From Chryseobacterium sp. Leaf404 (lineage in GTDB: Bacteria > Bacteroidota > Bacteroidia > Flavobacteriales > Weeksellaceae), in the NCBI RefSeq assembly GCF_001424145.1, contig NZ_LMQM01000010.1:258833-322832 (forward strand): a DNA stretch of 64,000 bases, written 5' to 3'. The stretch's first letter is position 1. Each line of letters starts with the position of its first letter. Under the pieces are notes generated by a model. That model was not told where the DNA came from and ran no database searches. It saw only the letters and a program-made list of their open reading frames with translations. The position numbers and the translations under genes are program-made. Below are positions 51,974-61,831 of this stretch, piece after piece.

Positions 51974-53164
51974 ATGAAAAAATTCTGGACTGCCTTTTTA
52001 GTCGGAAGCTCTGTAAGTGCTGCAATTTATATTTCGGGATTTGGATATATTTTTAAAGCGATTGGCAAAAATCTCAAAAAAGGCCCCATCACTCCATCTA
52101 CAGATGATGAAGAAAAATTTCCATCCCATATCATTCAAAATTATCACTGTGATTTGTGGGATAAAGACGCGGAGTATAACCAAAAGACTCTTCCCGAAAA
52201 TATTTTGCAGGAACTGAAAAAAACCAGAACTTCTTCACTCGTAATTATTAGAGATCATCAGCTGATTTTCGAACAATACTGGAAAAATCACAGCCAGGAT
52301 TCTCTGCTCAATTCTTTTTCTATGGCAAAAGGCATTCTTTCTATGATTACAGGATTTGCAATCGAAGACGGAAAGCTGGATTCCGAAGATCAGCTTATTT
52401 CCACGATATTTCCTCAATATGCCGACAGTGATTTCGGCAAATTTCTCACTGTGAAACATCTTATGATGATGCAGGCAGGATTCGACTGGGAAGAAGAATA
52501 CCGCCATCCGTTCGCAGAAAATTCTAAGCAGTATTTTATTGACGATCTTGCCAGTCAGACCCTGAATGTTGACCTGAAAGAAATGCCCGGAACGAGGTAT
52601 GAGTATCAAAGTGTTGCAGCACAGTTATTGGGCTTGGTTTTAAGAAAAGTAATTGGGTGTGATCTTTCTTCATACCTGTCAGAAAAGCTTTGGAAGCCTT
52701 TAGGCATGGAATATCCTGCAAAATGGAGCACTGATGAAAACAATACAGAAAAAGCATTCTGCTGCATTCACGCCACCGCGAGAGATTTCGCAAAGATAGG
52801 TCAGCTGGTGATGGATGAAGGTTTTTGGAAAGAAAAACAGATACTTTCAAAAGAATTTTGCAGAAAACTTATTAGTCCTTCCGCGCAAAACCCTGCTTTT
52901 GCTTACAATGTCTGGGCTAACAGAGATCATACAGTTCCGCATTATTTTTTTTACGGTTTTTTAGGACAGTTCATTATTATGATACCTGAAAAGAAATTGA
53001 TTATCGTTAAAACCGGCCTGTATAACCGTCTTGAGGTAGATAAAAATAAACGTCCGCAGCAGGTGAAATTTTTGGTTGATGAGCTCAGTACTCTTTTTCA
53101 GAAAACTTTTCCACTTCAGTTTTTAATATTTTTTGTGTTTACAAATCGGTTTTTTGCTTACTGA
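51974..53164 (+). CDS. Serine hydrolase (class C beta-lactamase/esterase family)
   Basis: This 396-aa protein has one N-terminal transmembrane anchor and a penicillin-binding-like serine hydrolase domain. The S-x-x-K site is SMAK (in NSFSMAKGIL), and the Tyr of the Y-x-N equivalent is in RYEYQSVAAQ. YGFLGQF stands in the third-motif area. It may act on esters or D-amino acid peptides. A clinical beta-lactamase function is not supported. The last 15 residues are hydrophobic and may be a read-on. Confidence 0.87.
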   Translation: MKKFWTAFLVGSSVSAAIYISGFGYIFKAIGKNLKKGPITPSTDDEEKFPSHIIQNYHCDLWDKDAEYNQKTLPENILQELKKTRTSSLVIIRDHQLIFEQYWKNHSQDSLLNSFSMAKGILSMITGFAIEDGKLDSEDQLISTIFPQYADSDFGKFLTVKHLMMMQAGFDWEEEYRHPFAENSKQYFIDDLASQTLNVDLKEMPGTRYEYQSVAAQLLGLVLRKVIGCDLSSYLSEKLWKPLGMEYPAKWSTDENNTEKAFCCIHATARDFAKIGQLVMDEGFWKEKQILSKEFCRKLISPSAQNPAFAYNVWANRDHTVPHYFFYGFLGQFIIMIPEKKLIIVKTGLYNRLEVDKNKRPQQVKFLVDELSTLFQKTFPLQFLIFFVFTNRFFAY

Positions 53165-53406
53165 AATTATTTTCCATTCTGAGAACTTTTTTAAAAATAA
53201 TTAAAAAACAAATTTTCACGTCATTTTTCTTTACCCCAGCCCTCAAGGTTGGAAAAATGTCTTTAAATTTCATCGAAATAAACTCCAATATCATCCTGAA
53301 CTTGTAAAACTAAGTGTCGGGATAATTAATTTTTATGAAATTTAGACGAGCTCCATAAATAATAAAATACCCTAAAAATCATAAAATCCATTGCCTGGCG
53401 GGGATT

Positions 53407-53622
53407 TTGAATCATGAACTTAAAACTGTAACCAAAGTTTTAAATTTTTACTATTTTACAGATGATGAGGTACTGTTTGGTCTTCCGATTTTGCCACATT
53501 TATTTAAAGATAAAGTGAAATTTATTGAAAATTCAGATCATTATTCCTGTACGTATTGTGGGCATTCTCTACTCCTGAAAACCGGTAACCATACCTGCGG
53601 AAGATGCGATAAGAATAGGTAA
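53407..53622 (+). CDS. Possible small zinc-ribbon protein
   Basis: This 71-aa ORF has a plausible zinc ribbon (CTYCGHSLLLKTGNHTCGRCDK, two CxxC). It starts at TTG, and the intervening DNA is otherwise non-coding. It could be a genuine small protein or a remnant. I accept it with low confidence because the Cys pattern is unlikely by chance. Confidence 0.38.
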   Translation: MNHELKTVTKVLNFYYFTDDEVLFGLPILPHLFKDKVKFIENSDHYSCTYCGHSLLLKTGNHTCGRCDKNR

Positions 53623-53725
53623 AGGCGATCGGCACTGTGCGTTTAACATAGATTACTTTGCAAAAATTGATTAAAGATATTAAAAATTATATTTAACTTT
53701 ACAGGAACCGGAATAATTTGAAGAT

Positions 53726-54130
53726 ATGAAAAAAATAATATTTTTTCTTCTTACCACTTTCATTCTCACTTCCTGCGGTGAAGAATGCTACAATGCTCCC
53801 CAACCTATTGTTTTTGAATTTGTAAATGACAATGGAGATAACCTCATTACCACTGGAGCGCTCAATCCGTTTACAATAAAAGATGAAAATCAGGTGACAG
53901 TACAGGTTACTAAGACGGATGATGACAAGATTGTTCTCCAAAATGTAGGAGCGTATAACGGAACCAAAAATTATACTTTCACTTCCCCCGTCAGAACATT
54001 CAGTTTTTCTATTGTCTCTTCTGAATTTAAAGGTGGCTGTGATGGTTACCAGATCAATAAGCTCACATTTACAGGAATCGCTATTGACGTTAAAGATGAC
54101 AATGGCTATTACCAAATTATTCTTAAATAG
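53726..54130 (+). CDS. Hypothetical lipoprotein
   Basis: This 134-aa protein has lipobox LTSC (Cys17). The mature part is beta-rich (QVTVQVTKTDDDKIVLQNVG) with Cys residues that could form disulfides. No family is recognised. A terminator follows at 54194. Confidence 0.7.
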   Translation: MKKIIFFLLTTFILTSCGEECYNAPQPIVFEFVNDNGDNLITTGALNPFTIKDENQVTVQVTKTDDDKIVLQNVGAYNGTKNYTFTSPVRTFSFSIVSSEFKGGCDGYQINKLTFTGIAIDVKDDNGYYQIILK

Positions 54131-54193
54131 GACGATAATTAATAATTCAGATCTTCTCTGAATTTTTACCATTTAATTTCGAAATTCTCTACG

Positions 54194-54226
54194 CTCTCTT
54201 CACATTTTGAAGAGAGTTTTTTTTTT
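54194..54226 (+). terminator. Terminator after the lipoprotein
   Basis: CTCTCTTC / GAAGAGAG perfect stem followed by ten T. Confidence 0.85.
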
Positions 54227-54240
54227 CAAAATAAAGAAAA

Positions 54241-54281
54241 TTTGTTGATATTATTTGTTGCAAAATAACGTATATTTGTTG
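54241..54281. promoter_or_regulatory. Promoter/operator of the XRE-S24 gene with three TTTGTTG repeats
   Basis: TTTGTTG occurs at 54241, 54254 and 54275. The last overlaps a perfect -7 element TATATTTG (54271-54278). An inverted repeat TTGCT...AGCAA covers the region up to the ATG. This is likely the autoregulatory operator. Confidence 0.45.
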
Positions 54282-54296
54282 CTGTAATTTATAGCA

Positions 54297-55052
54297 ATGT
54301 CAATTTTATCTGAAAATATAAGGTTTTTGAGAGACCAGTCAAAAGTATCACAACAAAAGGTTGCCGATGAAATTTCGATTACACGCGGAAGATATTCTAC
54401 GTATGAAGAAGGCAGATCAGAGCCACCTATTGAACTTCTGGTCAGACTTTCAAAATATTTTAAAATTAATATTGACGTCTTACTCACCGTAGATTTAACA
54501 AAATATTCTCTGCACGACATCGTGAATCTTCCTAACAACAGAACGCTGCTGCCGATGAAAGTGGATGAGGCAGGAGAAAATAAGATTGAAATTGTACCAC
54601 AGAAGGCAAGTATGGGATACCTGAGCGGCTATAACGATCCGGAATTTGTAGACAGTCTTCAGCATCTCTCACTGCCGTTTCTCAGAAATGGTAAATTCAG
54701 GGCTTTTCCTGCTGATGGTGATTCGATGCCGCCTTATAGTGACGGGACTTTTATCGTAGGTAAATATCTGGAAGATAAAAAAGATTTAAAAAAAGGCAAA
54801 ACCTATATTTTTATTACAAAAGACGGTATTGTTTACAAAAGATTTTCACATCAGAATGACTCCGGGAGTTTTGTAAGTTCGGATAATACTTTTTACGAGC
54901 CCTACGAAATCAAATGGCAGGAAGTCTATGAAATCTGGGAATTTGCCTGCAGCATTAATACTCAGGAACTGAAAATCGAAAATCTTGAACATCAGGAAAT
55001 CAGACGCATGTTTGAAGAATTAAGATCAGAAATACGAAATTTTAAAAATTAA
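54297..55052 (+). CDS. XRE-family repressor with S24 (LexA-like) domain
   Basis: This 251-aa protein has an N-terminal helix-turn-helix (SENIRFLRDQSKVSQQKVADEI, RGRYSTYEEGRSEPP). Its C-terminal S24 peptidase domain carries the Ser in ADGDSMPPYSDG and Lys in GIVYKRF. This is a LexA/CI-type self-cleaving repressor layout, probably responsive to DNA damage. It is followed by an AlkB-like repair gene at 55128 (75-bp gap), which suggests joint control. Confidence 0.88.
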   Translation: MSILSENIRFLRDQSKVSQQKVADEISITRGRYSTYEEGRSEPPIELLVRLSKYFKINIDVLLTVDLTKYSLHDIVNLPNNRTLLPMKVDEAGENKIEIVPQKASMGYLSGYNDPEFVDSLQHLSLPFLRNGKFRAFPADGDSMPPYSDGTFIVGKYLEDKKDLKKGKTYIFITKDGIVYKRFSHQNDSGSFVSSDNTFYEPYEIKWQEVYEIWEFACSINTQELKIENLEHQEIRRMFEELRSEIRNFKN

Positions 55053-55127
55053 ATCTGAATAGATATCGTTGAAAGCATACAAACACAAATAACAAGAATT
55101 GTTTAAACTTTAAAAGCTTAGAAAATC

Positions 55128-55739
55128 ATGAGGCAGCTCAGTTTATTTGATACAGGAGAATTTTATAACTTTCCGCTGAATCTTCTTGAATTCAGGGAGA
55201 ATTTTCTTACGCCCGAAGAAGCCAATCTGATGCACAAACTGCTTCTCACAAACTGCCCGTGGAAACAAAGAACTCAAAAAATGTATGATAAAACAGTTCT
55301 CACACCCAGACTTACCGCCTGGTACGGTGATGGCGAAAAAGCATATAAACTCGGCGGAAGCGATTTTGAAGTCAACAGTTGGACGCCGGAACTCTTTTCA
55401 CTGAAAGAAAAGATTGAAGGAGCATTTGGGTATGAATTTAATTCGGTTCTCCTTAATTTATATAGGGATAATAACGATTCTGTTGCCTGGCACCGGGATA
55501 AAGAGAAAAGATACGGCGAACGTCCCGTGATTGCATCTGTAAGCCTGGGAGAAACCAGAAAATTTGATTTCCGCAAAATGGACGATCACAGCAGAAGATA
55601 CAGCCTTCCACTTCCCCACGGCTCACTGCTTATTATGAAAGGCGATCTGCAGGAAAACTGGCAACACAGAATTGCAAAATCTACCCAACCCATGAAAGAA
55701 AGAATCAATCTTACCTTCAGGATGATGAGGGAAATTTAG
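55128..55739 (+). CDS. AlkB-type 2-oxoglutarate/Fe(II) dioxygenase
   Basis: This 203-aa repair enzyme removes alkyl groups from damaged DNA or RNA by oxidation. The Fe ligands are H-x-D in AWHRDKE and the distal His in NWQHRIAKS. Arg in RINLTFR binds 2-oxoglutarate. NLYRDNNDSVAWH and ASVSLGETRKFDFR are family-typical. It follows the S24 repressor on the same strand. Confidence 0.93.
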   Translation: MRQLSLFDTGEFYNFPLNLLEFRENFLTPEEANLMHKLLLTNCPWKQRTQKMYDKTVLTPRLTAWYGDGEKAYKLGGSDFEVNSWTPELFSLKEKIEGAFGYEFNSVLLNLYRDNNDSVAWHRDKEKRYGERPVIASVSLGETRKFDFRKMDDHSRRYSLPLPHGSLLIMKGDLQENWQHRIAKSTQPMKERINLTFRMMREI

Positions 55740-55981
55740 ATTGAATTCAATTTTTCAGTACAGATAGAAAATACTTTCTCAAAAATTTAAGATTCTAATT
55801 TTCATTTTAGAATAAGTCATGATTTCAAAAAATAGCGACCCGTAATTTTCAAGATTTCTGGAGATTTATGGTGAAAATTTAAAAATGATTTCAATCATAA
55901 GCTTTCAGCAAAATTTAAAGTATGAATCTAAAATAAGGGTACATATTTTGAAATGAAATAAGAATAAGACCACACACTTTT

Positions 55982-57697
55982 ATGCCAGACATCAAATCAC
56001 AGACTGTAGCCCTCATTGGAGGTGGGCCTGCAGCACTTTTTTTCTTCAAACACATAACAGCAAAAAAAATTAATCCCAGAAAGATCATTGTCTTTGAGAA
56101 GAATTCTTATTTGGGGATGGGAATGCCATACGGAGCCGCGGGAGCTGGGAGGGAGCATGTTGCCAATGTTTCAGCAAACGAAATTCCGCAGCTGGTGACC
56201 GATATTGAAGAATTTATTACAAAGAACGATCTCGCAGATTTCCCGGATTACAAAAATGAAGGAAAAATCAACAGAGATCAGGTGATCCCCCGCCTTGTAC
56301 TTGGGAAATACCTTGAAAACCAGTTTAAAATGCTTGTAAAATCTGCAAAAAATCTGGGAATCGATGTTGAAATTCATTTGAATACTACTGTTGACGATAT
56401 AAAATCCCATGATGATGATTCATTTAGCATTATTACCACTGACGATGAAAAATTTACTGCTGATGTAGTGGTTTTGAGCACAGGTCATCAATGGATAAAA
56501 TCGCGCGAAGGAGGTCAGAAAGGATGGTATGATTCTCCCTACCCACCGTCAAAATTTACAGAAACTACTAATTTTCCCGTTGCAGTGAAGGGTGCTTCTC
56601 TCACGGCAGTGGATATCATCAAAACGCTTTCAAGACTGAATGGTCATTTTTCTGAAATGAAAAATCATCAGCTGAAATACACTTTAAATGATGATGCTCA
56701 GGATTTCAGAATTGATCTTTATTCTTTGAGCGGGCTTCTTCCGGCTCTGCGTTTCCATTCTGAAGATGAAGCGTTTTCTACAGAATGGAAAATGTCTCTG
56801 AAAGAAATTTACGAATATAAAAAAACACACGCTGGCTTCGTAGATCTTGATTATGTTTTCGATATTAATTTTAAAAAAATTGTTGCGAAAAAAGATCCGG
56901 ATTTTTATGAAGAAATCAAAGACCTGACAATTGAAGGTTTTGTAGAAAAAATGATGAAACTCCGAAAAGAGCTCGATAGTTTTGAGCTTTTCAAGGCAGA
57001 ATATACGGAGGCCGAAAAATCCATCAGAAGACATCAGTCGATCACGTGGAAAGAGGCTTTAACATCTTTCAGCTATGCGATGAACTATCCTGCAAAACAC
57101 TTTTCGGCGGAAGATATGCTGAGGCTTACCAAAACACTGATGCCTCTGATTTCTATTATTATTGCTGCGCTTCCTCAATCCTCATACAGAGAAATTATTG
57201 CTTTGTATGACGCAGGAATTATAAGTTTGAGTAATGTGGATGCAGAAAGCGAGGTAGAACCTCACAACGATGAAGGGGCAGTCTACAGTTTTAAAAATAA
57301 TGAAGGAATTTCACATGAAATTTTTTACCGGATGTATGTAGACGCCACGGGCCAGCGTGCGATGAATTTTAATGATCTCCCATTTGACGGGCTTAAAAAG
57401 GAAGGTTTGGTTTCTTCCGGCTATCTGAATTTCAAGGATTCTCAAAAAGCCCTCGAGCTGCTGGAATCTGGAAATGAGATGATCAAAAAAGGTCAGAATG
57501 ATAATTTTTATCTTCAGGTGAAAGGGCTGAGCATTAACGATAATTTTCAGGCGCTGGATGTGTATGGAAAAATACGCAAAAATCTCTACATCATGTCTGT
57601 AGCTTATATCGGTGGCCTCAATCCTGATTATTCGGGCCTGGATTTTTGTGATACCGCTGCTGAAATTATTGCGGAATCTCTGGCTCACACTCATTAA
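55982..57697 (+). CDS. FAD/NAD(P)-binding oxidoreductase
   Basis: This 571-aa flavoprotein has the FAD loop VALIGGGPAALFFF at the N-terminus and GMGMPYGAAGAGREHVANVSANE typical of the FAD-NAD(P)-binding domain family (lysine/ornithine-hydroxylase-like). The C-terminal half contains MSVAYIGGLNPDYSGLDFCD. The substrate is unknown. A palindrome ATGATTtcAATCAT lies at 55885-55898, and the upstream gap is 242 bp. Confidence 0.8.
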   Translation: MPDIKSQTVALIGGGPAALFFFKHITAKKINPRKIIVFEKNSYLGMGMPYGAAGAGREHVANVSANEIPQLVTDIEEFITKNDLADFPDYKNEGKINRDQVIPRLVLGKYLENQFKMLVKSAKNLGIDVEIHLNTTVDDIKSHDDDSFSIITTDDEKFTADVVVLSTGHQWIKSREGGQKGWYDSPYPPSKFTETTNFPVAVKGASLTAVDIIKTLSRLNGHFSEMKNHQLKYTLNDDAQDFRIDLYSLSGLLPALRFHSEDEAFSTEWKMSLKEIYEYKKTHAGFVDLDYVFDINFKKIVAKKDPDFYEEIKDLTIEGFVEKMMKLRKELDSFELFKAEYTEAEKSIRRHQSITWKEALTSFSYAMNYPAKHFSAEDMLRLTKTLMPLISIIIAALPQSSYREIIALYDAGIISLSNVDAESEVEPHNDEGAVYSFKNNEGISHEIFYRMYVDATGQRAMNFNDLPFDGLKKEGLVSSGYLNFKDSQKALELLESGNEMIKKGQNDNFYLQVKGLSINDNFQALDVYGKIRKNLYIMSVAYIGGLNPDYSGLDFCDTAAEIIAESLAHTH

Positions 57698-58061
57698 ATC
57701 ATTTTTTTTTTAACTTGATTAAACAAATTTTATTAATCAATTTTTATGAAATAAGAATTGGTTCTAAATACCTTAAATATAAGAGCTTATCTAAAGATCA
57801 TTAAAACTATTTGATTATATTGATTTTTAGCGGATGATTTATTTGGTTTTCGAAAGACATAGATTTACAAATCTAATACTAACCGATCAATATAATAGTT
57901 TCATTATGAGTTTGTTAAAAAGTTTTTAGACCATGATTAATATTTGATAAAAATTTAAACAGGCTGTAAGCAGAAGATATTTTATTTTAAAAACTTTGAA
58001 TTATGGTTTACAGGTTTCAAATCATATTTGATAATACTTAATTTGTTTACATTTGCTCACT
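57698..58061. other. 364-bp AT-rich gap
   Basis: No ORF is visible. It contains the palindrome TAGATTTacAAATCTA (57860-57875) and, at the end, the TACATTTG -7 element of the next gene. I see no other structure. Confidence 0.4.
58048..58055 (+). promoter_or_regulatory. -7 element giving a probable leaderless transcript
   Basis: TACATTTG is an exact TAnnTTTG, with TTTG 17 bp upstream (58027-58030). The expected start of transcription coincides with the ATG at 58062. Confidence 0.5.
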
Positions 58062-58337
58062 ATGCCGAAAATACGTTCTACATCAGACGGTTTAATCTAC
58101 GTTAAATCTTCTTTAATCGAAAACTTAAAAAGACCGAATGCCCTGGAAGGAGCCAAGGCACTGGGCAAACCCGTTATAATCAATGCAGATCATATCGGCT
58201 TTCTGAGCTACAATAACGACGGGAGGGTAACTTTTTTTATGACGAACGGATTCGAGATTTCCATCAATGTTTTTTTTGATGAAGCAGAAATAATTTTTAA
58301 CTGCGCGAAAGGTGGTATAGAGAAGGAAATTCTGTAG
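58062..58337 (+). CDS. Hypothetical small protein
   Basis: Starting at the ATG at 58062, this 91-aa soluble protein has an alpha-beta pattern (KPVIINADHIGFLSYNNDGRV) and no named family. The gene has a clear promoter and possibly no 5' leader. Confidence 0.6.
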   Translation: MPKIRSTSDGLIYVKSSLIENLKRPNALEGAKALGKPVIINADHIGFLSYNNDGRVTFFMTNGFEISINVFFDEAEIIFNCAKGGIEKEIL

Positions 58338-58572
58338 TTTAATGAAATAACATCGTGGCAGTTTCTGATGGAGTTTATTAAAAAAAACTTTTCAGCTTTT
58401 CTAAATTAGCTTTTAATAAATTATTCTGATTTTTATTAATACCAATCAATTTTTTATTTAAAGTATTTATTTACAGTATTTCTGTAGTTATTTCAGAATC
58501 ATTTTCAAAATCAAGTTTTTTATAAATTACCAAATCAATAATATTTTGGTGCTATTCTTGCAATATCGAAAT

Positions 58573-58947
58573 ATGAGAAAAATTTATATCGTTGAGGATG
58601 ATGATTCCATCAGGGAAATTTTAGAGATATTTTTGATTTCAGAGGATTTTGCAGTGCAATCGTTTGAAACTGTGAAAGATTTTGATCAGCGAAATAAGGA
58701 AGACAAGCCGGATCTTTATCTTTTTGACGTCATGTTACCCGACGGATCTGGTATCGATCTTTGTACAGAAATCAAAACAAGTCGTGAAAATGCAGAAATA
58801 CCGGTTCTGATAATGAGTGCTCATGCTCAGCTTAAGAACTTTGCAGATGACTGTCAGCCCGATGGATTTATATCAAAACCCTTTGATATTGATCACCTTC
58901 TCAGCCAAATCAAAGAAATTATCGGAAACAGAGAAAATCACAGATAA
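58573..58947 (+). CDS. Receiver-only response regulator 2
   Basis: The start at 58573 gives 124 aa, a single receiver domain. Phospho-acceptor Asp52 (LFDVMLPDG), the acidic pair in VEDDD, MSAHA and SKPFDIDH are intact. It is paralogous to the receiver at 28826. No histidine kinase is adjacent: the nearest, at 62281, has its own partner. The kinase is thus unknown. Confidence 0.88.
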   Translation: MRKIYIVEDDDSIREILEIFLISEDFAVQSFETVKDFDQRNKEDKPDLYLFDVMLPDGSGIDLCTEIKTSRENAEIPVLIMSAHAQLKNFADDCQPDGFISKPFDIDHLLSQIKEIIGNRENHR

Positions 58948-59185
58948 ATTTATTCTCATCAATTCAATCTTACAGTAAATTCAAATTTTTTTAATACAAA
59001 TTTCCGTTTTGCAATCATCTGTGGGATGGGTTTTTTTTTGAATTACTACGCTTAATTTTACTTTTCAAAAACAGTTTTAGGTTTTCTTCATGATTTTGAA
59101 TTAAATCTTGGTTTTAATTGGTTCAGAATCACATTTTTTCATTATTGGAATACGTTTTGTTAAAATGCTATTTATATTCTCACCG

Positions 59186-61669
59186 ATGAAAAACAAAACC
59201 CAACACCCTCCTACCAAGCGACGTAAGTGGCTTATTTCTATAATTGCTGTAATCGTTGTTTTGGCCCTCCTTTTTCCGTTTGCGCTCGAGTATTATCTCG
59301 AAAAAAAACTGCCTTCATTAGTCAGCAGCAAGACTCCGTATACTGTAAAACTGGCAGATTTTAAGCTGAATCTCTTTAAAGGAAATATCTCTGTACTGAA
59401 AGTTGATATTGCAACCAAAAATCCTGCAGACAAAACAATTACACAGATTAAAGGTCATGCAGAAAAAGTTGAAATTACGAACATGGGACTTTTTGCAGCT
59501 GCATTTAAAAAATCTTATAACGCTGATAAAATCGTTCTTAATAATTCTGATATAACTGTAAAACTGGCTGCTCCCAAGAAAAAAGAGGCAAAAGAAAGAA
59601 AACCTTTTGATCTGAATGTAAATTCGCTTGAAGTAAAAAATGTAACGGCAAATATTTCTGATGCTCTGGGGAAACCTGTTTTCACGGGCAAGAATATTCA
59701 TATCAATATAAAAGATATTAAGCAGAGTGAAAGTACTTCCAAAATTCCTCTTGCTTTTTCAAAAATTAATATTGATGCTTCAAATGTGAAGATTGGAGTG
59801 AATGAATTTTATGAAATTGATGCAGACAAAATCAATACAGATAACAGGATTTTAACTTTAACTAAATTCAGACTTAAACCATTACAAGATCCATCAAAGT
59901 ATAATGCGAAAAACGTGTTTGATTTTGCAGCTGATGAATTTGTGGCGAAAAACTTTGCCGTAAGCCAGGATTCTCTCATCGTAAATGAGGTTTTATTCTT
60001 AAAACCAGATCTGAAGGTGATGTCTACCGGTAAAAACAATGTAGAAAAGAACACCAATCCCAAAGAAGTTGAGATGAAAATCGGAATGAAAAATATTCAT
60101 TTTAAAAATGGTAAAATCGCCGTATTCCAAGCTAATAAAGAGAAAACTGCATCTGTAGACAATTTTAATTTTAACCTCAGTGATATTGTTTTTGATAAAA
60201 ATACGGTGAAAGAAAAAATTCCGTTCCGTTTTACCAATCACGATATGGAGGCTGAAAATATTTATTTTAAAACCAATCCTCTCCAGGCCATCAAAGTTTC
60301 AAAAATCACTTCTAAAAACTCGGATATTATTTTGGATGATTTCAAAATGATTGCCTTGGGAAAAAGTAATGTGAAAGATGTTTTTTCAGTTTCCACAAAG
60401 CAGCTTAAAATTTTAAAAAATAAAAGTAAATTCAATGGCCAGAAACTAAATCTGAACTTTGCCGGTATTGAAGTGAATCAGCCTGTAATAGAAGTTTATT
60501 CTGCCGCCAAAAAAGCTCAGACTAAAAAGAAAGACAATGCTGTTCCTGAATTTTTGGCTCAGATTGGGTACATCAACATTATCAACGGTAAAATTAAGCA
60601 TTCTCTTAATTCCAAAGAAAAGCTGTCTGTAGGTGAGTTTAATGTAAAGCTGAATAATGTAAAAGCTGATCCTGAAACATTAAAAGCTACCCTGCCCTTC
60701 ACTGCTGTGAGTCATCTTGTTAATCTGAAAAAACTGCATCTGGATGCAGGTAAATATTACAGTCTGAACGTAGCAGAGATTGTAAACTCAGGTAAAAAAA
60801 CAGATATCACCAATATTCAATATCTGCCAAAATATTCAAGAAAAGCATTCAGCCGCGTTATTGAGAAAGAGGCTGATCTATATACTTTGAAGGCTAAAAG
60901 GATTTCAATTCTTGACCATAATACTTCGTTCGGGAAAAATGGAGCTGTTGACATAGAAAAAGTCTTTATTGACGGTCTTAACTGTAATATCTACCACGAT
61001 CTGGCACCGCCCGATGATGTTGCTGTTAGATATCTTTTCAGCAAAAAATTAAGAGATATGAAAATGCCGCTTTTCGTAAAAAATGTAGTGTTGAAAAATT
61101 CTGAGCTCGTATATGAAGAAGACGCAGACAACAAAAATATCCCTGGCAAAATTATTTTCAGCAACTTTAATGCAAATATTGCCAATGTGAACAACGGGAA
61201 GATAAAAGGCCGCCCAACGGTCATCAGTACTGATGCACAGTTTGATTTTTATGACAATGCACATACAGATGTGAACTGGAAATTTGATGTTCTTGATAAG
61301 GCTGATAAGTACACAATTAAGGGAGATATTCAAAAGCTATCTGCTGAAAATGTTAATTTATTTGTACGACCCTATCTCAACGTAACGCTTGACGGGCAGA
61401 TTGATTATTTAAAATTTGATTATTACGGTGATTCTAAGGGAATTGCAGGCAGATTTTATTTTAAGTATAAAGATATGTATGTGAATCTGCTCAACAAACA
61501 GGGAAAAGAGCGTAAACTGCTTTCAACAGTTGCAAATTGGTTTGTAAAAAACGAATCTACCGGCGAGCCAGACCACGTGGTGATCGAAAAAGAGCGAGAG
61601 CCTACACGCAGCTTTTTCAGTATGCTGTGGCAGGGCATTATGGAAGGTCTCAAAAAATATGTAATCTAA
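59186..61669 (+). CDS. AsmA-like / DUF748 membrane-anchored protein
   Basis: This is an 827-aa inner-membrane protein with one N-terminal transmembrane helix (WLISIIAVIVVLALLFPFALEYYLE) after the basic KNKTQHPPTKRRK. A very long beta-rich periplasmic domain of repeated x-D-K-I-V-L-N type strands follows. DUF748/AsmA-like proteins form bridge-like lipid-transport rods in Gram-negatives. I chose 59186, which starts right before the transmembrane helix. The ATG at 59165 or TTG at 59108 are alternatives. Confidence 0.85.
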   Translation: MKNKTQHPPTKRRKWLISIIAVIVVLALLFPFALEYYLEKKLPSLVSSKTPYTVKLADFKLNLFKGNISVLKVDIATKNPADKTITQIKGHAEKVEITNMGLFAAAFKKSYNADKIVLNNSDITVKLAAPKKKEAKERKPFDLNVNSLEVKNVTANISDALGKPVFTGKNIHINIKDIKQSESTSKIPLAFSKINIDASNVKIGVNEFYEIDADKINTDNRILTLTKFRLKPLQDPSKYNAKNVFDFAADEFVAKNFAVSQDSLIVNEVLFLKPDLKVMSTGKNNVEKNTNPKEVEMKIGMKNIHFKNGKIAVFQANKEKTASVDNFNFNLSDIVFDKNTVKEKIPFRFTNHDMEAENIYFKTNPLQAIKVSKITSKNSDIILDDFKMIALGKSNVKDVFSVSTKQLKILKNKSKFNGQKLNLNFAGIEVNQPVIEVYSAAKKAQTKKKDNAVPEFLAQIGYINIINGKIKHSLNSKEKLSVGEFNVKLNNVKADPETLKATLPFTAVSHLVNLKKLHLDAGKYYSLNVAEIVNSGKKTDITNIQYLPKYSRKAFSRVIEKEADLYTLKAKRISILDHNTSFGKNGAVDIEKVFIDGLNCNIYHDLAPPDDVAVRYLFSKKLRDMKMPLFVKNVVLKNSELVYEEDADNKNIPGKIIFSNFNANIANVNNGKIKGRPTVISTDAQFDFYDNAHTDVNWKFDVLDKADKYTIKGDIQKLSAENVNLFVRPYLNVTLDGQIDYLKFDYYGDSKGIAGRFYFKYKDMYVNLLNKQGKERKLLSTVANWFVKNESTGEPDHVVIEKEREPTRSFFSMLWQGIMEGLKKYVI

Positions 61670-61703
61670 ATCTGAAAAAATATTCAGAACAAAACTTTTA
61701 AAA

Positions 61704-61742
61704 TTCCCGGCTGACAAATTCAGTCGGGAGTTTCTTTTTTTT
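61704..61742 (+). terminator. Terminator after the DUF748 gene
   Basis: CCCGGCTG / CAGTCGGG stem followed by T-rich stretch. Confidence 0.75.
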
Positions 61743-61831
61743 CTGTAGGATTTCATTGAGGTAAGCAAAAAATTCTGATTTTAAGAACTACACACTATTC
61801 TTTTGTGCAATCTGAAATTATTAGATTCAAT

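Noticed and set aside
51974..53164. Calling the serine hydrolase an antibiotic-resistance beta-lactamase
   Set aside because: Only the general S-x-x-K fold is seen. The third motif is not K-T-G, so esterase-type function is as likely.
53388..53408. AAAATCC...GGATTTT inverted repeat
   Set aside because: Arms are short, no T-run follows, and no gene ends nearby. Probably chance.
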